Assembly: GCA_934141575.1 (NCBI GenBank)
Contig: CAKPCJ010000009.1
Coordinates: 1 to 40,344 of the forward strand
Length of the DNA: 40,344 bases
Source: an uncultured Bacilli bacterium
Lineage (GTDB): Bacteria; Bacillota_I; Bacilli_A; RF39; UBA660
Direction: 5' to 3'
Numbering within the stretch: the first letter of the stretch is position 1; each line of letters begins with the position of its first letter. The notes under the pieces are model-generated. The model saw nothing but the letters and a program-made list of their open reading frames with translations, was not told where the DNA came from and searched no databases. Positions 35,215 through 40,344 of the stretch are shown here, piece by piece. The position numbers and the translations under genes are program-made.

Positions 35215-36790
35215 AGCCCAATTCTCCAAATGCTTCTACTAATTTTTGCTGTGACTTGCTTGTTTCTGTCAACATATTTTGAACTACTTTTTGTATTTTT
35301 TTCATTTCAGAATCGTAATTAATATTTAAATCTTGATTAACAAATTTAATATATTTTGATGGTACTAACGAATAATTATTATTTTTTATTTCTTCTTTAG
35401 TTGCTGAATAGCAATATTCGTCTATATCACTATATAATTGTTTCCAATCAGGAGATTGCCAATTAAAAATAGTATTTGCTATTTTATCTTTGTTTTCATC
35501 GGTTAATTGAACAAATCCATCATCATTTTTTCCACTATCACCAAGTTCCCTAGCATCTATAAACAATATCTCATTTTCACGATTTCTAAGTTTAACAAAT
35601 TCACCGTTTCTTAATACTTCTCTTTCTTTCTTATTATTTCCACAGATCCATAAAGTAACAGAAATGTCTGTTGCGTAGAACATGTCTCTTGGAAGAACTA
35701 TTATTGCCTCAACCTTGTTATTTTCAATTAATTGTTTTCTGATTTTTTGTTCAACCCCGTCAATACCTAAAGCGCCATTAGCAAGTAGGAATGCTGCAGT
35801 TCCATCATATGATAATCTTGATAACATGTGTAGAATCCACGCATAATTAGCATTACTTACAGGTGGTACTTCATATCCGTTCCATCTAGCATCATTTATT
35901 AATTGTTCTTCAGTTCTCCAGTCCTTTAAATTAAATGGGGGATTAGCTAGGATGTAATCTGCTCTTAAATCTTTATGTTTGTCTTTAGTGAATGTTGATG
36001 CATTTTCATTTCCTAAATTACAAGATAATCCCCTTATAGCCAAATTCATTCTAGCTAATTTATATGTTTGAGGATTTTCCTCTTGCCCGTATATTGTTAC
36101 TTCTTTTTTATTGCCTTTGTGTTTTTCAATAAATTCTGCAGATTGAACAAACATACCACCAGATCCACAACATGGATCGTATACGGAACATGATTCTTTT
36201 CCAGGTGCATGATATGGTTGAATTATTCGTGTCATTAAATCAACTATATTTCCGGGAGTATAGAATTCTCCTTTTTCACTTTTAGCTGCAATACAAAACT
36301 TTCTCAAAAAATATTCATAAACTCTTCCTATAACATCATCTGATTCATCTTTAGAATATTCCATTTTATTTATTTCATCTATTAATGATGAAAATTTAGA
36401 AAGTTCTATATTAAGTGATGCATAATAGCCAATTGGCAAGGCACCTCTTAGTGATTCATTGTTTAATTCAATATTTTTAAATGCATTATCTATAATTGCG
36501 TATATTTCTGGTTTCTTAGAATTCTTAACAATATAATTCCAACAATCATTTTCTTCTAAAAAGAAGACATTATCTTTGATATATGCCATTGGGCTCAATA
36601 CAAACGCTGCAGTATCTTCGTTAGATAATAGTTTTCCTTTTTGTGTATTAAATTTATCATATGCAAATCTTAAAAATAATAATCCTAAAACAACATTAAC
36701 ATAATCTGTTGCACTTATACTCCCTCTTAATTTATTACAAGCAGCCCACAAACTTGCTTCCATTGAAACATTTTTTTTACCCATTGCCAT
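35201..36790 (-). CDS. hsdM: Type I restriction-modification DNA methyltransferase subunit M
   Basis: A 529-aa N6-adenine methyltransferase. An N-terminal HsdM helical domain (about 10-145) is followed by GEFYTPGNIVDLM, AdoMet motif I DPCCGSGGMF (205-214), the GQEENPQTYKLARMNL segment and catalytic motif IV LANPPF (281-286). Length and motifs are complete. The start ATG 36788-36790 has AGAGG upstream; a second in-frame ATG two codons later is less well spaced. It is first in a four-gene operon with hsdS, hsdR and the DUF262 gene, behind an extended -10 promoter that is divergent from a decayed forward gene. Confidence 0.95.
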   Translation of the reverse strand: MAMGKKNVSMEASLWAACNKLRGSISATDYVNVVLGLLFLRFAYDKFNTQKGKLLSNEDTAAFVLSPMAYIKDNVFFLEENDCWNYIVKNSKKPEIYAIIDNAFKNIELNNESLRGALPIGYYASLNIELSKFSSLIDEINKMEYSKDESDDVIGRVYEYFLRKFCIAAKSEKGEFYTPGNIVDLMTRIIQPYHAPGKESCSVYDPCCGSGGMFVQSAEFIEKHKGNKKEVTIYGQEENPQTYKLARMNLAIRGLSCNLGNENASTFTKDKHKDLRADYILANPPFNLKDWRTEEQLINDARWNGYEVPPVSNANYAWILHMLSRLSYDGTAAFLLANGALGIDGVEQKIRKQLIENNKVEAIIVLPRDMFYATDISVTLWICGNNKKEREVLRNGEFVKLRNRENEILFIDARELGDSGKNDDGFVQLTDENKDKIANTIFNWQSPDWKQLYSDIDEYCYSATKEEIKNNNYSLVPSKYIKFVNQDLNINYDSEMKKIQKVVQNMLTETSKSQQKLVEAFGELGYEIK

Positions 36791-36835
36791 AATTACTACC
36801 TCTCACTTCATTTTATTAGAAATCTTTCAAAATAA

Positions 36836-36844
36836 ATTGTATCA
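36836..36844 (-). promoter_or_regulatory. Extended -10 promoter of the hsd operon
   Basis: TG-A-TACAAT on the minus strand (TACAAT 36836-36841, TG 36843-36844), 45 bp upstream of hsdM. No clear -35. Confidence 0.55.
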
Positions 36845-36875
36845 TATTTTTTGACAAATTTTGATATTTTACGAT

Positions 36876-36902
36876 CAATTCGTACCAGAAATTACCGAAT
36901 TG
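36876..36902. promoter_or_regulatory. Inverted repeat between the divergent promoters, possible operator
   Basis: CAATTCG and CGAATTG separated by 13 bases, lying between the hsdM -10 box and the forward TTGACT promoter. This is the expected place for a regulator controlling both directions. No cognate regulator is proven; the broken CI-like gene nearby is one candidate. Confidence 0.45.
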
Positions 36903-36913
36903 TATTAATAATC

Positions 36914-36947
36914 TTGACTAATTTTTAATTTTAAGTAATTAATACAA
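36914..36947 (+). promoter_or_regulatory. Forward promoter, shared motif copy 2
   Basis: TTGACT (36914-36919), 18-bp spacer, ATTAAT (36938-36943), with the same flanks (CTTGACTAATTT...TTAAG..ATTAATACAA) as at 28734-28767. It drives the decayed ORF at 36965. Confidence 0.55.
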
Positions 36948-36964
36948 GAAATTGGAGAAATTGT

Positions 36965-37263
36965 ATGATTAGAAAATGTACTGATGAGGATATTTCTGAT
37001 GAAGAATTAAAGAAAGTTATAAATCTTTTTTATGATAATTATCATGAGTATATCATTACTTATGTTATGCCTGAAGTAATCGCATTTTATATAGCTAGTT
37101 CTTTTAGTAGAAATGCTACGTGGGAAGCAACATTTTATCTATAATTCAGCTAAAGATATATTTAATGTTAGTGATGATAAAGATTATGATAGTATTAAGG
37201 CTGAAGTATTCTTTAGAAATTATTAGTGAAGATCCATTAGATCTTAAAAAAATTGAGTATTAG
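36965..37263 (+). pseudogene. Decayed small element gene with two frameshifts
   Basis: ATG 36965 (GGAG 8 bases upstream) opens a 59-codon frame ending at TAA 37142-37144 after NATWEATFYL. Reading then continues in another frame as NSAKDIFNVSDDKDYDSIKAEV, and in a third as LEIISEDPLDLKKIEY to a TAG at 37261-37263, exactly at a forward terminator. The three pieces together would give a protein of about 97 residues with one start, one stop and one terminator. Two single-base indels (near 37140 and near 37210) therefore best explain it. Family not recognised. Sequencing error is the alternative. Confidence 0.6.
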
Positions 37264-37284
37264 TTTTTGCTCTAATACTCTTTT
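37255..37284 (+). terminator. Terminator of the decayed forward gene
   Basis: 9-bp stem GAGTATTAG/CTAATACTC (37255-37263 with 37272-37280) plus TTTT, overlapping the final TAG of the reconstructed reading frame. Confidence 0.8.
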
Positions 37285-37558
37285 GCTTTCCAAAAAAACT
37301 CACGGAAAATATAAGTTTGTGTAAATGTAGGTGGGCTGTGGGTGTGGAAAAAACTATATTTTGGGATTACCTACCCTCCGGGGGACCTCTAATAATTCAT
37401 ATAATTCTTCTTTTGATATTATTCCTTTTTCTGCTTATTCATGATGCATTCTACATAGTGTAATTAAATTATCACTATCAAGCGTTCTATCATAGTCTTT
37501 TGCTATTGGTATGATGTGATGTACTTGCAGATTATCATATATTAGAGGAGGCAACAAT
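37285..37558. other. Relic-containing interval before the repressor gene
   Basis: It holds the HNH remnant, and a locally G-rich patch at 37328-37355 (GGTGGGCTGTGGGTGTGG) and 37375-37386 unlike the AT-rich surroundings, probably the tail of the old phage region. The last 50 bases carry the TATATT and GAGGAGG signals of the forward repressor gene. Confidence 0.5.
37380..37530 (-). pseudogene. 3' remnant of a phage-type HNH endonuclease gene
   Basis: On the minus strand, from 37530: LQVHHIIPIAKDYDRTLDSD, then NLITLCRMHHE, which is the beta-beta-alpha metal HNH core (VHHI...LDxDNLITLCxxHH) of phage HNH endonucleases. A TAA (37435-37437) follows directly. Past it the frame reads AEKGIISKEELYELLEVP, the usual continuation of such proteins, so the stop is a disabling mutation. 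Everything upstream of the HNH core is missing and replaced by the promoter region of the forward CI-like gene. It is a relic of a prophage. Confidence 0.7.
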
Positions 37559-38211
37559 ATGGATAGCAGAGATGTATTTATACATAACCTTAATACGATC
37601 ATGAAAGACCGCAAGGTATCTAGAAAAGAACTTGCTAAAGGATTAAACATTCCTTACACTACTCTAACAGATTGGTGTACTGGAAGAATATTTCCAAGAG
37701 TAGAAAAAATAAATATGATTGCTGATTACTTTGGTATCAAGAAATCTGATTTAATTGAAGAGATTCTTGAAGATGAAGATGATTTATTAAATGATGATAC
37801 TGTTATAGTTGATGTTTTTTCTAAAATATATTTTGGAAATATATTATCTGATAAAACTAATGCATTTAAAGTTGGTGAAGAATTAATACCTCCAGAATGG
37901 ATAAAGAATAAACAAAGTTATTTTGGATTAATTATGCCTGACAATACTATGGATCCTGAGTTTCATCAAAATGATTGTATATTACTTAGAAAACAAAATA
38001 AGATGACTAAAGATGGATTCTACTGTGTTATGGAAAAAGGACAAGAATAGCAACAATTAGAAAGCTTATTACTATAAATGATGGAATAATGGTTATGACT
38101 TTAAATCTTGGTAGTAACTTTAAACCTACTACTTATTTAAAAGGTACTGTTGAATTTGAGAACTTTAAAATCATTGGCTCTGTAGTTCAAGTTAAAAGAT
38201 ATTATGATTAA
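37559..38211 (+). pseudogene. CI/LexA-like phage repressor disrupted by a single frameshift
   Basis: Codons 1-163 (37559-38050) encode an XRE helix-turn-helix (IMKDRKVSRKELAKGLNIPY, then TLTDWCTGRIFPRVEKI) and the first half of an S24 peptidase-like domain (YFGLIMPDNTMDPEFHQNDC, ILLRKQ). Just after VMEK the frame ends early. Reading on in another frame gives RIATIRKLITINDG, LNLGSNFKPTTYLKG and FKIIGSVVQVKRYYD to a TAA at 38209-38211, the expected second half. Adding one A to the run at 38034-38038 would restore a 217-aa repressor. The catalytic Ser expected in the 'DSM' position is NTM, so even the intact form would probably not self-cleave. An excellent GAGGAGG site precedes the ATG. Confidence 0.75.
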
Positions 38212-38217
38212 AAAAAC

Positions 38218-38233
38218 CACTGCTGGAACAGTG
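38218..38233 (-). terminator. Minus-oriented terminator-like hairpin
   Basis: Stem CACTG/CAGTG with a 6-base loop. On the minus strand it is followed by seven T. No minus-strand gene now ends here, so it may be a relic or may limit antisense transcription. Confidence 0.35.
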
Positions 38234-38244
38234 ATCAAAGTGAA

Positions 38245-38357
38245 AAATCCCTAATTAAAAAGTCTGGTAAACTTTAATAATTATAATAAATATAATTTTG
38301 GAGATCTCTCGTATTTAATTATATCACCAATTAGGGATTTCTACAAGAAAGTTGGTG
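38245..38357 (+). promoter_or_regulatory. Structured leader of the integrase gene
   Basis: A perfect 12-base inverted repeat AAATCCCTAATT (38245-38256)/AATTAGGGATTT (38329-38340) encloses smaller hairpins: AATTATA/TATAATT near 38280-38298 and the palindrome GAGATCTC (38301-38308). CACCAA (38325-38330) can instead pair with TTGGTG (38352-38357), which contains the only ribosome-site-like sequence before the integrase ATG. The two pairings share bases 38329-38330. This is the layout of an on/off leader, but function is inferred. Confidence 0.45.
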
Positions 38358-38362
38358 AAATA

Positions 38363-39475
38363 ATGGCAGTTTACAAAGATCCTAAGCCTACTAAAAATGG
38401 TAGAGCTTGGTATTTTAAGTTTAGCTATAAAGATGCATTGGGTGCTACTAAGCAGTATAGATCTAAAAGATATTTAACTAAAAAGGAAGCATCTGATGCG
38501 GAGAGAATGTTTTTAGTTACTTCTACTGATAAAGTTGAAGATAATAATATGACCTTTAAGGATTTATATGATGAATTTAGAATGCATAACGATGAAATAA
38601 TGAAAGATACTACTAAGTATGGTTATGATAATAAAGAAAAGTTTATAGAATGCTTCTTTACTGTTAAATTGAAAGATTTTAATATTATGCAGTTTGAGCA
38701 ATGGAAACGAGAAATAAATAAACTTAATATATCTCTTAGATATAAAAATGATATTTATAAATTCCTTAAATTCATTTTAAACTTTGGTGTTAAATGGCAT
38801 AACTTAAACTTTCAAGCAGTATATAATAAAATGACAAAGTTCCAAGATCCTAATGAACGTAGAAAAGAAATGGCTTATTATACTTATGATGAATTTAAAA
38901 AGTTTATTTCTTATGAAGAAGACTTAAGATGGAAATGTGTATTTGAAATATTATATTACTGTGGATTACGTAAAGGTGAATTAAAAGGCCTTACATGGAA
39001 ATATATTTATTTTGATAAAAAAGTATTATCTGTTAATAAGCAAATAACACAGCGAAATAACCGTGTTAAATTCGAATTCTCAGATACTAAGACAAGAGAT
39101 AGTAGAAGAATTGTTCCTATTACAAAAGTCTTGTTAAACGGCCTTAAAATGCTCTATGAGTATGATAAAAAAGAATACTATGGATTTAATGATGATTTCT
39201 TTGTTGTATCTGATGCTAAACCTATAGCTGATTCTAATATATATCTTAGAAGAACTAAACTAGCTACTCTTGCTGGCTTAAAGGTTATTAGGATCCACGA
39301 TTTTAGACATTCATGTGCATCACTACTTATTAACAATGGTGCTAATGTTACATTGGTTGCAAAATATTTAGGACATACAAAAATCGAGGAAACACTAAAT
39401 ACATATTCACATATGTTTAGTACTGCCCTCGACTCTGTTGTTTCTGTTATAGATAATTTAGATAGCAAAAGCTAG
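38363..39475 (+). CDS. int: Tyrosine recombinase/integrase
   Basis: A 370-aa phage/ICE-type integrase. The N-terminal arm-binding domain (AP2-like, about 1-55, GRAWYFKFSYKDALGATKQY) and the SAM-like core-binding domain (about 63-150) are followed by a complete catalytic domain: Arg203 (CGLRKGE), Lys243 (SDTKTRD), His312 and Arg315 (HDFRHS), His338 (YLGHT) and Tyr348 (NTYSHMF). The arm domain distinguishes it from XerC/XerD. The ribosome site is weak (GGTGA) and lies in a predicted structured leader. All catalytic residues are present, so the element may still be able to excise if its partner genes allow it. Confidence 0.95.
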   Translation: MAVYKDPKPTKNGRAWYFKFSYKDALGATKQYRSKRYLTKKEASDAERMFLVTSTDKVEDNNMTFKDLYDEFRMHNDEIMKDTTKYGYDNKEKFIECFFTVKLKDFNIMQFEQWKREINKLNISLRYKNDIYKFLKFILNFGVKWHNLNFQAVYNKMTKFQDPNERRKEMAYYTYDEFKKFISYEEDLRWKCVFEILYYCGLRKGELKGLTWKYIYFDKKVLSVNKQITQRNNRVKFEFSDTKTRDSRRIVPITKVLLNGLKMLYEYDKKEYYGFNDDFFVVSDAKPIADSNIYLRRTKLATLAGLKVIRIHDFRHSCASLLINNGANVTLVAKYLGHTKIEETLNTYSHMFSTALDSVVSVIDNLDSKS

Positions 39476-39496
39476 GAATTATTCCTAGCCTTTTTT
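39471..39496. terminator. Shared terminator between convergent integrase and rloB
   Basis: GCTAGGA/TCCTAGC stem with a 5-base loop (39471-39489), then TTTTTT on the forward strand. It overlaps the stop codons of both genes. Confidence 0.88.
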
Positions 39497-40123
39497 CATT
39501 AAATATTCAACAATTTTATATACTTCGGTGTTAGGATTTGCCTCAACCGTTCCTATTCTTCGATTATTATCAGTTTGGTACTTTTCTAATTTTTTTGCAC
39601 CATCAATTGCTAAATCTATTTCTTTAATGATATCAGGATAAATATTAATGTTCTTTTCATACTTTGGATAATACCCTTTCAATCTTTTAATTACTTCTTC
39701 GCTATCCATATTTGCAGTTGTATAATCATAATGTAGTAAGAACCATAGTTCAAAACATGGCGATGATGTAATAATTTTTATATTATTTTTCCTTGCTAAT
39801 TGAATTGCTTCCTCAATTATTTTATTCTTATTTGGATCAACATCTGTATCAAAAATACAATATGCTACATCATCGTCTTGCAAATCTAACTTTAATTCAT
39901 CTATTTCCTTGATTAACATCTTAACTAACTTTAATGGATCAGTATTATTTCCTCTAGCATATGTAATATTATATGATTTTTTACCATCTTCAAAATTACT
40001 AAAGTATGTCTTTTCTGTTTTATTTTTTCCTTCAGCTGCTATTAATATTTTACTTTTTTGCTTTCTGACTTTTCTTACTCTATCGTTACTAATTCTTCTA
40101 TTATGTTCTACTCTTCTTCCCAT
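39485..40123 (-). CDS. rloB: RloB family protein
   Basis: A 212-aa RloB-like protein. The N-terminus is highly basic (GRRVEHNRRISNDRVRKVRK). The core has ILIAAEGKNKTEKTYFSNF, the acidic strand YCIFDTDVDP and the conserved SSPCFELWFLLHY, a TOPRIM-like arrangement of acidic residues (Glu near 31, Asp-x-Asp near 92). RloA/RloB pairs were first seen inside type I restriction loci (R-linked ORFs) and resemble abortive-infection ATPase plus nuclease pairs. The ATG lies inside the end of the rloA gene (16-base overlap) with no separate ribosome site, so translation is coupled. Confidence 0.88.
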   Translation of the reverse strand: MGRRVEHNRRISNDRVRKVRKQKSKILIAAEGKNKTEKTYFSNFEDGKKSYNITYARGNNTDPLKLVKMLIKEIDELKLDLQDDDVAYCIFDTDVDPNKNKIIEEAIQLARKNNIKIITSSPCFELWFLLHYDYTTANMDSEEVIKRLKGYYPKYEKNINIYPDIIKEIDLAIDGAKKLEKYQTDNNRRIGTVEANPNTEVYKIVEYLMKKG

Positions 40124-40344
40124 AAATTAAAATCATTTTTGATAAAAGGAACAGCTCCATATCTACCAAGCATATATCCTCTCTCAACATTCTCCGCTTT
40201 TCTTACAGAAAAATCACTTAAAGGATATAAATCGCTTATTCCATTTTTATCATCTTTTTCTGTAAACCAGATTTGATCTCTTCTCAAAATATTTAGTTTT
40301 AATAAATTAGTATCGTGAGTATTAAATATTAATTGTGCACCATT
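40108..40344 (-). CDS. rloA: RloA-like AAA/ABC-type ATPase, C-terminal part only
   Basis: The last 78 codons are in the window and the gene runs off the right edge. The fragment begins with the switch region GAQLIFNTHDTNLL (after Walker B in this family), then LRRDQIWFTEKD and the closing VERGYMLGRYGAVPFI, all typical of RloA/AbiL-type OLD-like ATPases. It ends at TAG 40108-40110 inside rloB. The ATPase probably controls the RloB nuclease-like partner during phage infection (family-based inference). Walker A cannot be checked here. Confidence 0.85.
   Translation of the reverse strand, partial: NGAQLIFNTHDTNLLKLNILRRDQIWFTEKDDKNGISDLYPLSDFSVRKAENVERGYMLGRYGAVPFIKNDFNLWEEE

Noticed and set aside
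37435..37650. The 71-codon minus-strand frame as an intact HNH gene
   Set aside because: Its first roughly 30 codons are antisense to the repressor start and not HNH-like; only the C-terminal core is HNH sequence, and the frame stops in the middle of the family sequence.
38027..38050. Programmed -1 ribosomal frameshift in the repressor
   Set aside because: The run is GGAAAAAGG, which does not give a standard X-XXY-YYZ slippery site in the reading frame, and no clear downstream pseudoknot is seen; an indel is simpler.
38245..38340. 12-base inverted repeat as insertion-sequence ends
   Set aside because: The 72 bases between the arms contain no transposase and no flanking target duplication is visible; a leader structure is more plausible.
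38363..39475. XerC/XerD chromosome-dimer recombinase
   Set aside because: An N-terminal arm-binding domain and linkage to phage-type relics point to an element integrase.
28290..39500. Element closed by matching att repeats within the window
   Set aside because: I found no second copy of the GTACCTA cluster or its flanks near the integrase or to the right; the right end is probably outside the window.
1..40344. Alternative genetic code with TGA as Trp
   Set aside because: Conserved tryptophans I checked, such as in the TagI DEEWG motif, are TGG, and all major genes are full length under the standard bacterial code.

Overview
The window is about 40 kb of very AT-rich DNA. It has strong Shine-Dalgarno sequences (AAGGAGG type), TTGACA/TATAAT-type promoters, TGG for conserved tryptophans (standard code) and short rho-independent terminators. 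The gene content is a MarR-controlled ABC exporter pair, a YtrA-type GntR/ABC operon, an OmpR-type two-component system and a type II-signal lipoprotein. Together these suggest a low-GC Firmicute (Bacilli/Clostridia-like, possibly an uncultured gut lineage). No rRNA or tRNA is visible and I cannot name the species.

Region 1, about 1-28,050, is chromosomal-looking and every gene is on the minus strand. In transcription order from the right: a membrane-anchored XRE regulator with an extracytoplasmic Asp-box (BNR) domain plus a lipoprotein (28.0-25.7 kb); a hexapeptide acyltransferase, a GNAT acetyltransferase and a HAD phosphatase (25.5-23.4 kb); a tail-anchored HD-domain protein plus an unknown helical protein (23.3-20.9 kb); an unknown 317-aa protein co-transcribed with a response regulator and histidine kinase (20.8-18.1 kb); a giant MMPL/RND exporter whose second extracytoplasmic domain holds about nine copies of an ~80-residue repeat (18.0-13.8 kb); an AarF/UbiB-like kinase; a membrane-anchored beta-helix surface protein; a GntR-ABC-ABC2-TagI operon (10.3-7.9 kb); an unknown 171-aa protein; an HdeD/DUF308 membrane protein; a MarR regulator with a heterodimeric ABC exporter (6.3-1.7 kb); and a VTC polyphosphate polymerase, DUF4956 protein and start of a secreted protein (1.6-0 kb).

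Region 2, about 28,100 to the right edge, looks like an integrative element carrying defence genes. Its left side has a gene-free, hairpin-rich block with three GTACCTA repeats, then a divergent pair (small membrane protein and SSB-like OB-fold protein). A minus-strand operon follows: hsdM-hsdS-hsdR-DUF262/DUF1524, a type I restriction-modification system with a GmrSD-like accessory protein. Next come decayed phage-type genes (a frameshifted small ORF, the 3' end of an HNH endonuclease, a CI-like repressor broken by one frameshift), an intact tyrosine integrase with a structured leader, and a RloA-RloB pair cut by the window edge. The right end of the element is not seen.

The observations most worth checking are the MMPL repeats, the XRE-TM-BNR sensor, the HD protein with an FHAS module, the shared promoter motif at the two divergent promoters of the element, and the possible RNA switch ahead of the integrase.
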